From Butyrivibrio fibrisolvens (lineage in GTDB: Bacteria; Bacillota; Clostridia; Lachnospirales; Lachnospiraceae): a DNA stretch of 64,000 nucleotides. The notes under the pieces are model-generated. The model saw only the letters and a program-made list of their open reading frames with translations, was not told the origin of the DNA and made no database searches. The position numbers and the translations under genes are program-made. The stretch is taken from contig NZ_CP065800.1 of the NCBI RefSeq assembly GCF_023206215.1, positions 2,108,001-2,172,000 of the forward strand, read 5' to 3'. Positions 1 to 8,370 of this stretch are shown here, piece by piece (position 1 is the stretch's first letter; each line of letters opens with the position of its first letter).

Positions 1-1
1 C

Positions 2-310
2 TTCATTACAGGCGAGAGTTTCGAAGAGGCATCTTCCAAGAAAGGCTATATCTATCAGATTCTTGTAACACTAAAAGACGCAGATGGAAGAGACGTAGTA
101 TGCCAGGATGAAGAGATAAGTGCATCAGTATCTGATAATGCGCAGGTACTAGGCCTCGATGGTGGTGATCTTGCAGATAATACCGACATGAGATCACCAG
201 TCAGGAAGACATATCAAGGCAGAATTGTCATATACGTAAGGCGCATAGGCGTAGGTAAGATAGATCTTGATATTTCTTTTGGGAATTACAAAAAACATAT
301 TGAACTGTAG
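2..310 (+). CDS. C-terminal end of a glycoside hydrolase family 2 (beta-galactosidase-like) protein, partial
   Basis: An open frame enters from the left edge and ends at TAG 308-310, giving about 102 residues. The text resembles the C-terminal immunoglobulin-like domain of family 2 glycosidases: a strand ending in ILVTLKDADGRDVV, then LGLDGGDLADNTD, then VRKTYQGRIVIYVR, which matches the family pattern of a 'GNGDP..' turn followed by 'K..f.GRa..ivR'. The catalytic domain lies outside the window, so substrate (beta-galactoside or beta-glucuronide) cannot be told. A hairpin terminator follows 38 bases after the stop. It could be another enzyme carrying the same accessory domain. Confidence 0.7.
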   Translation, partial: FITGESFEEASSKKGYIYQILVTLKDADGRDVVCQDEEISASVSDNAQVLGLDGGDLADNTDMRSPVRKTYQGRIVIYVRRIGVGKIDLDISFGNYKKHIEL

Positions 311-347
311 AATTTATATTTTCCAGGAAGTTTGTCAAAGCATATAG

Positions 348-377
348 GAGCCAGCCATGATGAGGCTGGCTCTTTTT
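348..377 (+). terminator. Rho-independent terminator after the GH2 gene
   Basis: A 9-bp perfect stem (348-356 with 364-372), 7-base loop and T run at 373-377, placed just downstream of the GH2 stop codon. Confidence 0.85.
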
Positions 378-385
378 GGCGTAGT

Positions 386-437
386 TAGTGTGCTGGTTCA
401 TTCATATTTGATCAAATATGAATGAACCAGCACACTA
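386..437. repeat. Perfect 52-bp palindrome (two 26-bp arms, no loop)
   Basis: Every base from 386 to 411 pairs with 437 back to 412; the match stops at 385/438. It directly follows the terminator and overlaps the first possible ATG (422) of the next gene. It could be an extruding cruciform, a dimeric-protein operator, or a bidirectional transcription stop. Confidence 0.9.
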
Positions 438-508
438 GATTTACTATACTTATAATATTTGTTACTATACTGTATTATGCGATATTGGATATAAGTGGAG
501 GTTTTTAT

Positions 509-1870
509 ATGACGTACAGGTTATTGGCGCTGTCTTTTATGGCAGTATTTTATATGATCTATTTTGGCAAGATGCTGATCCAAAGAAGGAAAGGCATTGT
601 TACCAACCAGATCGCCAAAGGCAAAGAGCACGATAGAACTTTCTATGTAGAAGCTATTATGAAAGTGGCAACTCTTGTAGTACCGCTTGCTGAGGTGATA
701 TCAATAGTACTTGGTACATCAGGACTTATGATCATGTGGCGAGTTATAGGAATGTATTTTGCATTTATCGGAGATATAATATTCTTTCTATCAGTATATA
801 CCATGAAAGACAGCTGGAGAGCAGGAGTGGCAAGCTCTGATATGGATCAAAGAAAGCTTGTGACAAGAGGGATATATAACTATTCCAGGAATCCGGCTTT
901 TCTTGGATTTGATCTTGTTTACATAGGTATACTACTTATGTTCTTCAATCTGGTACTTATGGTACTTACTATATTTGCAATAGTAATGCTCCATCTTCAG
1001 ATCCTTCAGGAAGAGAAGTTTTTGCCCAAGGTATTTGGCGAAGACTATCTTAAGTATAAAGAGAGAACCAGTAGATATGCAGGACTTGGAAAGCCTTCTT
1101 TTGATAAAATAAGATTGTATATCTATTTTATACTTTTTGTCTGGTCTGTTTTGTATTTTTTTACATGCCTTGCATACGGAGGCGGACTTAGCCTCTCATG
1201 GGTATGGATATGGATCGTTATCGGCGCATTTTCTTTGGTCAGAGTATTGATGCTTGGAGCAGGGATCAAGGGACGTAGCAGGATAAAGATAGCACCTGTG
1301 TTTAGATGGGGTTACAGGATAGTTTTTGGGATATTCCTTATATCTTTTATCATAATCGAGTGCAAGGTTATAGGTGCGATGACTGCGGCGGCTCCTGATA
1401 ACCTTGAGTATGTGGTACTACTAGGAGCCGGCTTACATGGAACGCAGCCTTCTAATCCCTATAGGGCCAGAATTCAAAAAGCAGCAGAGTATCTTGAAGG
1501 CAATGAAAACGCTATATTGATCGCATCCGGCGGACAGGGTTACGACGAAGCCATAAGCGAAGCAGAGTGCGCCAAAAGGGTCCTTGTAGAACAGTACGGC
1601 ATAGACGAAGACAGGATCATCCTTGAGGATAAATCCAGAGATACAGAAGAAAATCTGAAAAATAGCCTTGCTATAATAGGAGATGCAGATGCATCTGTAG
1701 GAATCATAACCAATGGATTTCATGAATGCAGAGCCATGTCTATTGCAGAAAGTGTCGGATATGAAAACGTTCACTCTGTCCCTGCCAAGACTCTTTTCCC
1801 GGTAGGGATCCATTATATCGTAAGAGAATTCTTTGGAATGGTAGAATTTTATTTAAAATACAGGTTATAA
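509..1870 (+). CDS. Membrane protein fusing an isoprenylcysteine-methyltransferase-like half to a YdcF/DUF218 half
   Basis: The 453-residue protein has two parts. The first half has several membrane segments and the ICMT/phospholipid-methyltransferase signature around GIYNYSRNPAFLGF and EEKFLPKVFGEDYLKYKER, typical of small membrane methyltransferases that use S-adenosylmethionine. After more membrane segments, the last 150 residues form a DUF218 (YdcF/SanA/ElyC) domain: YVVLLGAG, IASGGQGYDEAISEAE, DKSRDTEENLKNS and a late ITNGFH. These domains are normally separate proteins; both ends look complete, so the fusion seems real. An earlier ATG at 422 would add 29 residues but lies inside the 52-bp palindrome. 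ATG 509 has a GTGGAGG ribosome site at proper distance, so I prefer it, although the added residues are also hydrophobic. Cell-envelope function is inferred. Confidence 0.75.
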   Translation: MTYRLLALSFMAVFYMIYFGKMLIQRRKGIVTNQIAKGKEHDRTFYVEAIMKVATLVVPLAEVISIVLGTSGLMIMWRVIGMYFAFIGDIIFFLSVYTMKDSWRAGVASSDMDQRKLVTRGIYNYSRNPAFLGFDLVYIGILLMFFNLVLMVLTIFAIVMLHLQILQEEKFLPKVFGEDYLKYKERTSRYAGLGKPSFDKIRLYIYFILFVWSVLYFFTCLAYGGGLSLSWVWIWIVIGAFSLVRVLMLGAGIKGRSRIKIAPVFRWGYRIVFGIFLISFIIIECKVIGAMTAAAPDNLEYVVLLGAGLHGTQPSNPYRARIQKAAEYLEGNENAILIASGGQGYDEAISEAECAKRVLVEQYGIDEDRIILEDKSRDTEENLKNSLAIIGDADASVGIITNGFHECRAMSIAESVGYENVHSVPAKTLFPVGIHYIVREFFGMVEFYLKYRL

Positions 1871-1917
1871 ATGAGATGAAATCATAATGACCAATAAAAC
1901 CTAGCAAGGAGGAATAA

Positions 1918-1989
1918 ATGACCCCTAAAGACAGAGTTAAGGGACCATTTTGGTACAGAATACCCCAAAATGTCCTCCTATGGATGTAG
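1918..1989 (+). CDS. Possible 23-residue leader ORF before the ABC operon
   Basis: ATG 1918 has a near-consensus AGGAGGA site (1907-1913) and reads 23 codons to TAG 1987-1989, only 13 bases before the ABC ATPase start. The site is complementary to TCCTCCT at 1973-1979 inside the ORF, and 1942-1953 pairs with 1965-1975, so the transcript can fold back over its own ribosome site. It may be a regulatory leader or the stump of a lost gene. Confidence 0.35.
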   Translation: MTPKDRVKGPFWYRIPQNVLLWM

Positions 1990-2002
1990 TAAAGGAGTGA
2001 TA

Positions 2003-2964
2003 ATGAGCTTTATTGAAGTAGATAACTTACAGAAAGATTTTATAGTAAAAAGAAACGTGAAAAAGGTAAACTTTTAAGAGAAAAAGAAATTGTGAACGCT
2101 CTCAAAGGCGTTTCTTTTTCTGTGGATAAAGGGGAACTTGTAGGATACATAGGCCCTAACGGAGCCGGTAAGTCAACTACAGTCAAGATTCTCTCCGGAA
2201 TCCTGACACCGGATGGCGGCCAGGTATCGGTTGGCGGTATCGTTCCCTGGAAAGAGAGAAAAAAGCATGTCAAGAACATCGGCGTAGTCTTCGGTCAGCG
2301 AAGTCAGCTCTGGTGGGATGTACCCATAATAGACAGTTACTCGCTTCTTAAAGATATCTACAGGATCCCGCAGGGAGATTATGAATCAAGGTTAAAAGAG
2401 CTAAGTAGTGCCCTGCAGCTTGAAGAGCTTATGAGGACTCCTCTAAGACTTCTTAGCCTAGGGCAGAGAATGCGAGCAGAGCTGTGCGGATCACTTCTTC
2501 ATAGACCGGAGCTGCTTTTTCTTGATGAGCCAACCATAGGCCTTGATGCAGTCAGTAAGCTGGCTCTAAGAGACTTCCTAAAATGGGAAAATAAGCAGTA
2601 TGGCACCACCATCATGCTCACAACTCATGATATGGAAGATATCGAGGCACTTTGCTCCAGGGTTATGGTCCTTGGTCATGGCAAGAAGCTTTTTGATGGT
2701 AAACTTCAGGAACTTCTTGAGCACTATGATACAGTCCGCAGAGTAAATGTTAAGTACGATGGTCATGTTGACTTGAAATTCCCGGAGGGAGTAACCCTTG
2801 GTGATACAGGAGAAGGAATAGAACTTATCTACAATCCATCAGAGCTTCCTACAGCAAAACTTCTGGAAACATTGCAGAAAGCGGGAAATGTTGCTGAGCT
2901 TACACTAAAGCCCGAGACCACGGATCATATGATCGCCGCTATGTACAAGGAACTGGACTTATAA
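2003..2964 (+). CDS. ABC transporter ATP-binding protein (DrrA-like exporter ATPase), frameshifted near its N terminus
   Basis: This is the ATPase of a three-gene ABC-2 type exporter. Walker A is GPNGAGKST, the signature region is LRLLSLGQRMRAEL, Walker B is LLFLDEPTIGLD and the switch region is LTTHDMEDIEALC. ATG 2003 has an AAAGGAG site and encodes MSFIEVDNLQKDF, the expected first strand, but this frame stops at 2075-2077. The remainder reads from about 2062 in another frame. Adding one A to the five-A run at 2060-2064 joins both parts into a normal protein of about 321 residues. So either the assembly lost one A or the gene is truly broken; a GTG at 2092 could give a shortened ATPase. Two permease genes follow. 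Substrate unknown. Confidence 0.85.
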
Positions 2965-3057
2965 GTATCAGGAAAAAATCAAAATTTTATGACAATGTAG
3001 ATAAATTCATAGACAGGTACTTGGATAACAACTGACTATATATGATTAGAGGTGTAT

Positions 3058-3846
3058 ATGCCATATTTTACCGTGTTCAAAATGAGGCTTCGGATGGAGC
3101 TTCAATATAGAGGAGCCATGATCGGAGGGATAGCCTGCCAGATGTTCTTTGGCCTTATACTGGTGGCCCTGTACAGAGCACTTTATGAAGGAAGTCCCCA
3201 GTCGTTACCAATAGAAAGCGTAGCGACATATGTCTGGCTTCAGCAGGCTTTTTTCCGTATGATGCTGGCATCTGACACAGAGCTTGTGGATAAAATAAGG
3301 TCAGGAGATATAGCTTATGATATGTGCCGGCCTGTAGATATGTACGGATTCTACTATGCAAGGATCATGGCGCAGAAGCTCATGGGTAGCCTCATGCGAG
3401 CTGTGCCTATGCTGGTGGTAGCGTTCCTTCTGCCAAAAGGATGGGGTATTAGTCTGCCGGCATCAGTGCCGGGACTTTTGGCTACTATACCGGCTCTTTT
3501 GTTGGGACTGTTATGTGTCTGCGCTCTTGAAAATATCACTGTGGCTTTTACCATGAAAACACTTGACCCAAGGGGCATGCAGGGACTGCTTAATCTTTTG
3601 ATGATGACACTTTCAGGGAATCTGTTCCCACTTACTCTTTTCCCGGAGAGCTGGCAGAAAGTTATAACATTCCTTCCGTATGCCCAGCTTCTTGATGCGC
3701 CTATAAGGCTATATACAGGAGGGTATCCGCCCCATGAGGCGTTATGGATCTATGGACTTCAGGCTTTCTGGGTTGTGATACTGATAGCACTTGGCACATG
3801 GATGTGGAATGCTAACAAAAAAAGAATGATAGTTCAGGGCGGTTAA
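3058..3846 (+). CDS. ABC-2 family exporter permease, subunit 1
   Basis: 262 residues with about six hydrophobic segments. It starts with MPYFTVFKMRLRMELQYRG, like the ABC-2 permeases (PF06182 type) that pair with DrrA-like ATPases. The residues around SGNLFPLTLFPESWQ followed by ITFLPYAQLLDAP are typical of this family near the last membrane hairpins. GTG 3052 is in frame but lies within the ribosome site AGAGGTG, so ATG 3058 is preferred. It lies 93 bases after the ATPase gene and 116 before the second permease; the three form one exporter. The cargo is not visible. Confidence 0.82.
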   Translation: MPYFTVFKMRLRMELQYRGAMIGGIACQMFFGLILVALYRALYEGSPQSLPIESVATYVWLQQAFFRMMLASDTELVDKIRSGDIAYDMCRPVDMYGFYYARIMAQKLMGSLMRAVPMLVVAFLLPKGWGISLPASVPGLLATIPALLLGLLCVCALENITVAFTMKTLDPRGMQGLLNLLMMTLSGNLFPLTLFPESWQKVITFLPYAQLLDAPIRLYTGGYPPHEALWIYGLQAFWVVILIALGTWMWNANKKRMIVQGG

Positions 3847-3962
3847 AGGTAAGCATAGCGTACTATATTTTGGCCCCGGCCTTACCGATCAGGTGGCGTA
3901 TGTTTGGCAAGTGCGAAGTTTGAGTAACTTATTATGTAACTAACCAGATGGAAGGAAGATAC

Positions 3963-4763
3963 ATGAATACGATACATTTATACATAAAATCAATAGGAAT
4001 GCTCCTTAAGAGTCATCTGCAGTACCCAAGTTCTTTTATCATGCAGACCCTTGCCCAGCTAGTTATGGAGGGCGGAGAGATGATGGTAGTCATCCTCATA
4101 GTTGACAGATTCGAAAGCCTTAAGGGCTGGAGCGGTGGGAATCTGTATTTCTTCTTCGGGATAATGTCTGTATCTTTCTATCTTACAGAGATGTTCGGAA
4201 GAGGGATCACCGGAGACTTCCCATCTATGGTCAGAACAGGGCGGCTTGATACATTCCTTGTAAGACCAAGAGGAGTGCTGACCCAGGTTCTGTGCGGCGG
4301 AACAGACCCAAGACGTATCACCTGTATAGCAGTTGGCGTAGCGGCACTTATCATGGGCAGCAGATTATCAGACATAGTCTGGACACCCCTTAAGGCTCTT
4401 GCATTGGCAGAATCCATAGCCATGAGCTGCTTTCTGATACTGGGACTTTTTATGATAGAAGCTATCTTTTGTATATTTAGTGTAAAATCAGTAGAGCTTG
4501 TCAATGCCATCACTTATGGCGGCCGAAGCGCCTGCCAGTACCCGATTGATGTATATCCGCTGCCGCTTAGAGCTCTTTTTACAGTAATAGCACCATTTGC
4601 TCTTACAATGCATGTTCCGGTATCCTATATATTGGACAAGCCGCTATATGGCTGGCCTATGTGGACAGCTTTTGTTACGCCGCTTTCGGGAGTATTGGTA
4701 TTTGGCGTGATGACAGTACTGTTTCATCTTGGCATGAGACATTACAGATCTACAGGAAGCTGA
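3963..4763 (+). CDS. ABC-2 family exporter permease, subunit 2
   Basis: 266 residues, multi-pass, with MNTIHLYIKSIGMLLKSHLQ at the start and a family-typical TGRLDTFLVRPRGVLTQVL in the first cytoplasmic loop. Such proteins occur as a second, diverged permease beside the ATPase and first permease. ATG 3948 is in frame, but the GGAAGGA at 3950-3956 is a good ribosome site for ATG 3963, so that start is chosen. The 116-base gap before it shows no clear hairpin. Confidence 0.82.
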   Translation: MNTIHLYIKSIGMLLKSHLQYPSSFIMQTLAQLVMEGGEMMVVILIVDRFESLKGWSGGNLYFFFGIMSVSFYLTEMFGRGITGDFPSMVRTGRLDTFLVRPRGVLTQVLCGGTDPRRITCIAVGVAALIMGSRLSDIVWTPLKALALAESIAMSCFLILGLFMIEAIFCIFSVKSVELVNAITYGGRSACQYPIDVYPLPLRALFTVIAPFALTMHVPVSYILDKPLYGWPMWTAFVTPLSGVLVFGVMTVLFHLGMRHYRSTGS

Positions 4764-4790
4764 TTAATAGAAAAAAATCTTATTTGTATA

Positions 4791-6158
4791 TCAGTATGCA
4801 GTATATAATGACATATCGCAGGATTCTCCCCAGACCTCCTCAACAAGAGCATTGCAATTGTCCAAAGTAAAGGATGAGTCCTGTTTTGATATCTTGTTCA
4901 AAAGAGCAAGTTCCTCGGTATATAAAGCCAGAGGATATACAGTCACGCCGTTTGTTTCAGGCTCAAGATGACATACGGTTGGTATGACATCATAGCTTTC
5001 TATATATACTTTTCCTTCAATATCTTTAGTAATAGTAACATTAGGGATGCCTCCAACAACTCTGTTAAGAACCCCCTTTCCGCTTCCGGAAGTCCAGCTT
5101 ACGAAGTTGCCTATAGAGTAGTAGCAGAGCATCTGCCTGCCATCTTCTTCGTAGAACTCTATATCCTCGATAACATGAGGATGAGTACCTATCACAAGAT
5201 CAGCCCCGTGCTCCATAAAGAGCCTGCTCCAGTATTCCTGATTGGAAGTGTGGTGCAGCACATATTCCGTCCCCCAGTGAGGACATACTATGGTAAAATC
5301 AGCTATCGTCTCAGCAAGGTCAAGGTCTGCGATAACTCTGTCTTTGTCAAGCGTCTCAACGCAGTATGGCATACTCTTTGGGATCGGGATACCATTAGTT
5401 CCGTAAGTGTAGTTAAGAATCGCTATATTTATATCATTGACATTCACCACAGTAATCCCCGTAGAATCTTCCTCATTATCATATATACCTAATGTTATGA
5501 TCTCAGGATGGAAGGTATGCCAGTAGTTGAGCGTATTGATGATGCCTGTTGTTCCCTTATCAAGAGCATGATTGGTCGCATGGCATACTATGTCAAAACC
5601 TGAATCAGCCAGTGCATCTGCTATAGGATAGGGAGCATTGAAGCAAGGATATCCGGATATACCAAGCTCTTCACCGCCTATGATGACCTCTTGATTGACA
5701 AGGGCAAGATCAGCGCTACTTATGATATCTTTTGTATTTGCAAAAAGAGATGAGAAATCATAACTTCCATCTTCCTGCCTGCAGGTATCTTCGATAGGCA
5801 TATGAAGGAGGATATCACCTACCATCCTGATGGTCACATGCTTATAAAGACTCTCTGCAAGAGCCGCGGTATCTATATCAGTTATAGGAAGATTGTCAGT
5901 AATAGTAGATATATGATCAGATCTTATAAGATGTCCGGAAGAAGTAGTGCCTTCGGGAAGTTTATCATAGGCAGAAGATGAGCTGGCTGCACCTTTCTTA
6001 TTCCCTTTGATAGAATCAGACATGGCAGGATTTGAAGGATTAATGTACGCAGTTTCGGAATCTATGCGGGCGCTGTTGTAGCTGCACGACATACATAGAA
6101 GAGACAAAGTAATGATAATAAGACTTGAAGAGATCTTCCTGACATCTATCTTGCCCAT
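4791..6158 (-). CDS. CapA-family (PGA_cap) exported protein, probable lipoprotein
   Basis: 455 residues. The N terminus MGKIDVRKISSSLIII leads into a hydrophobic stretch ending in LLCMSC, a weak lipoprotein box, so it is probably exported and anchored. After a serine-rich linker comes the CapA/YwtB metallophosphatase-like domain: RMVGDILLHMPIED, ATNHALDKGTTGI, CPHWGTEYVL, LVIGTHPHVIEDIEFY and YSIGNFV, the usual motif order. In Bacillus CapA relatives act in poly-gamma-glutamate export; in clostridia most copies have no known role, so capsule function should not be assumed. An in-frame ATG at 6230 exists, but GAGGT just before 6158 supports the shorter start. The gene runs opposite to its neighbours, and a hairpin (6196-6228) lies in its leader. 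Confidence 0.85.
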   Translation of the reverse strand: MGKIDVRKISSSLIIITLSLLCMSCSYNSARIDSETAYINPSNPAMSDSIKGNKKGAASSSSAYDKLPEGTTSSGHLIRSDHISTITDNLPITDIDTAALAESLYKHVTIRMVGDILLHMPIEDTCRQEDGSYDFSSLFANTKDIISSADLALVNQEVIIGGEELGISGYPCFNAPYPIADALADSGFDIVCHATNHALDKGTTGIINTLNYWHTFHPEIITLGIYDNEEDSTGITVVNVNDINIAILNYTYGTNGIPIPKSMPYCVETLDKDRVIADLDLAETIADFTIVCPHWGTEYVLHHTSNQEYWSRLFMEHGADLVIGTHPHVIEDIEFYEEDGRQMLCYYSIGNFVSWTSGSGKGVLNRVVGGIPNVTITKDIEGKVYIESYDVIPTVCHLEPETNGVTVYPLALYTEELALLNKISKQDSSFTLDNCNALVEEVWGESCDMSLYTAY

Positions 6159-6195
6159 ATCAACCTCACTCTCACCTTGACTGACCGCTTGGGGA

Positions 6196-6228
6196 GCAGT
6201 ATCCCTATGAAGCCTTCGAGGATACTGC
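6196..6228 (-). promoter_or_regulatory. Inverted repeat in the capA-like gene leader
   Basis: Nine-base arms at 6196-6204 and 6220-6228 pair perfectly with a 15-base loop, 38 bases upstream of the start at 6158. Role unknown; no T run follows on the minus strand. Confidence 0.4.
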
Positions 6229-6441
6229 ACTGTTCAAGGGTGAAGTCTGCAAATAATATATCATATACAATATAACGATAACAATAACGCACGGCTCAGT
6301 CAACAGTATACACACATTAACGTAAAAACGAATATAATTACATAAACATATCTGCTATAATATTTTCAACAGCTAAAGTTCTAGTCATATATTCTTGTAT
6401 TTCGCATTCAAGAATAAATCATCTCATGATAAGATAATCTT

Positions 6442-6885
6442 ATGAAGACAGATATAATGCAGATCACAGAGGGTGAGGAATACGTCCGTATACGTTATAA
6501 GGATCTTACCCCATCTATAAAAAGAATAATAGGCATCCTTGAAGGGACAGAAGATAAACTCTGGGGCAAGACTGAAACAGGTACAGTCAGCATCAGACGA
6601 AAGGATCTTTTGTACCTTGAATCTGTTGACGATAAGCTTTTTGCTTATACAGGGGACAAGGTCCTTAGGATAGACGGAAGCCTTAACTCATTTATGGAGG
6701 ATTTTGATGACGGCACCTTTTTTAGGTGCAGTAAATCCATGGTCATCAACGTCGGCAGGGTCAAAGCTTTAAAGAGCCTCTCATCCAACAGGATCGATGC
6801 CACTATGGAAGGCGGAGAGCATATCATCATATCCAGAAGATATGCTTCAGAATTCAGAAGACTTTTAAAAGGAGGCAGAGGATGA
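6442..6885 (+). CDS. LytTR-domain DNA-binding regulator
   Basis: 147 residues: about 45 N-terminal residues, then a full LytTR domain (roughly 45-145) with GTVSIRRKDLLYLESVDDKLFAYT, FFRCSKSMVINVGRVKAL and an ending IISRRYASEFRRLL. There is no receiver or sensor domain. Stand-alone LytTR proteins followed by a DUF3021 membrane protein form a common Firmicute regulatory pair, often beside ABC exporters, as here. The stop overlaps the DUF3021 start by 4 bases, so the two are translationally coupled. It probably regulates its own operon and the ABC genes downstream. Confidence 0.88.
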   Translation: MKTDIMQITEGEEYVRIRYKDLTPSIKRIIGILEGTEDKLWGKTETGTVSIRRKDLLYLESVDDKLFAYTGDKVLRIDGSLNSFMEDFDDGTFFRCSKSMVINVGRVKALKSLSSNRIDATMEGGEHIIISRRYASEFRRLLKGGRG

Positions 6886-7349
6886 AAAAAGAAGGAAAGC
6901 CTACTTTGTGGGAACTGTATCTTACCAAAGAGATCGGGATTGAATTCAAGGCATGTTTGTACTTTTTTGCATTCCTGTTCTATTACTGCGTATACAGGAT
7001 CATAAACGGAGTCTACAACGCCAGTATCCTGCATATGACCGAACTTATACTCATATGTTATGTCATAGGATATGTTCAGGTATATCTGCTGTGGAATTTT
7101 GATGAATCGGACAAACTGGGAGTCAGGGAAGTTATAGGTATGGTCATATGTACGGCTGTCTACTGCGTATCATCATGGCTTTTCGACTGGTTTTCAAGAG
7201 ATCTATTAGTGACGCTTTTATTCGCAGCATATATCCTTCTTGTATATTTCTGTGTATATCTGATATATAAATACAAGCGCATCATCGATGATAAAAAACT
7301 CAATGAAGATCTGAAACTTTTTCAGGCCCATCACAAAAAAAGTGAATGA
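6882..7349 (+). CDS. DUF3021-family membrane protein
   Basis: 155 residues with about four membrane segments and a charged C-terminal tail. The sequence WNFDESDKL between segments two and three matches the DUF3021 style. Proteins of this family are encoded directly after LytTR regulators and are thought to be their membrane partner or inhibitor; that role is inferred. A good terminator follows at 7373-7401. Confidence 0.78.
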   Translation: MKKEGKPTLWELYLTKEIGIEFKACLYFFAFLFYYCVYRIINGVYNASILHMTELILICYVIGYVQVYLLWNFDESDKLGVREVIGMVICTAVYCVSSWLFDWFSRDLLVTLLFAAYILLVYFCVYLIYKYKRIIDDKKLNEDLKLFQAHHKKSE

Positions 7350-7372
7350 TAAAGGCAAAAAAGTGCACCTTA

Positions 7373-7401
7373 CGGGAACATGTATTGTTCCCGTTTTTTT
7401 T
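7373..7401 (+). terminator. Rho-independent terminator after LytTR/DUF3021
   Basis: Seven-bp stem (7373-7379 with 7387-7393) followed by a run of eight T. Confidence 0.88.
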
Positions 7402-7466
7402 ATCTGTTATGAATAAGATATAGATAAGGCGTCATGAAAGAATAATGAAGTAAATCGGAGGATCAT

Positions 7467-8168
7467 ATGAAAGAAATTGCAAAAGGTCAAAAAGTAATAG
7501 AGATAAGCAATCTTACTAAAAGCTATGGAAAGCAAAGGGGCGTTATAGACGTATCTCTAAGCGTAGAGAAAGGGGATATATTCGGATTCATAGGACCAAA
7601 TGGTGCCGGCAAGTCCACAACTATAAGGTCCATGCTTGGATTCTTAAAATTCAGTCAGGGTAGTATCAGGATACTGGGCATGGACAGCGTTAAGAATCAT
7701 GAGGATATCTTAAAAGAAGTTGGCTACATGCCTTCGGAAGCATGGTTCTATGACTCCATGAAAGTCAGAGACGTAATAAAATATGCAGCTGATATAAGAG
7801 GACTTAACTGCAGCAGCGAAGCTGATAAGATCTGCGAAAAGCTAAAGCTTGACACTAATAAGAGGATCAAGCAGCTGTCTCTTGGTAATAGAAAGAAAGT
7901 CAGTATAGTATGTGCCATGCAGCATAAGCCAAGTCTTTTCATTTTCGATGAGCCAACAGGTGGCCTGGATCCCCTTATTCAGAAGAACTTCTTCGAACTG
8001 ATACATGAATATGTGGATAATGGTGCGACATGCCTTTTGTCAACACATGTGCTGTCAGAAGTTGATAAGTACTGTACCAAAGCTGCCATCATGAGAGAGG
8101 GAAGGCTTACGATGCTGGATACGCCGCATATTGATGATGAGACTTTTTTGAGTTTCTATGAAGATTAA
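7467..8168 (+). CDS. ABC transporter ATP-binding protein (BcrA-like)
   Basis: 233 residues, a complete small ABC ATPase: Walker A GPNGAGKST, signature IKQLSLGNRKKVSI, Walker B SLFIFDEPTGGLDP, and H-loop LLSTHVLSEV. Start ATG 7467 follows CGGAGGA. It is 202 bases before its permease, with a purine-rich spacer and hairpin between. It energises export of an unknown substrate, probably a peptide or antibiotic, judging from the family and the LytTR neighbour. Confidence 0.87.
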   Translation: MKEIAKGQKVIEISNLTKSYGKQRGVIDVSLSVEKGDIFGFIGPNGAGKSTTIRSMLGFLKFSQGSIRILGMDSVKNHEDILKEVGYMPSEAWFYDSMKVRDVIKYAADIRGLNCSSEADKICEKLKLDTNKRIKQLSLGNRKKVSIVCAMQHKPSLFIFDEPTGGLDPLIQKNFFELIHEYVDNGATCLLSTHVLSEVDKYCTKAAIMREGRLTMLDTPHIDDETFLSFYED

Positions 8169-8317
8169 AAAGAAGGTCGGAAAGAAAATCTGAAAAGATC
8201 AAAAAAGAAAATCAAAAAGACCAATAAGAAGATCAAATAGATAATCCAAAAGACTAAAAAACAAGAATAAAAGATAAAATGAAAAGAATACTAAAAGAAA
8301 ACTGATAACAGAATAGC

Positions 8318-8350
8318 ATACATTTTTGAATCTTTGATTCATAAATGTAT
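8318..8350 (+). repeat. Inverted repeat (15-bp arms, one mismatch) before the permease gene
   Basis: 8318-8332 pairs with 8336-8350 except 8326/8342, with a 3-base loop; the ATG of the permease is 21 bases downstream. It lies at the end of an unusually A-rich purine spacer (8169-8317). It could tune expression between ATPase and permease. Confidence 0.6.
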
Positions 8351-8370
8351 AGAAAATGTGAGGTATAAAC

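Noticed and set aside
4968..5492. 174-codon plus-strand ORF within the CapA-like gene
   Set aside because: It is antisense to a gene with clear CapA motifs and has no family features of its own.
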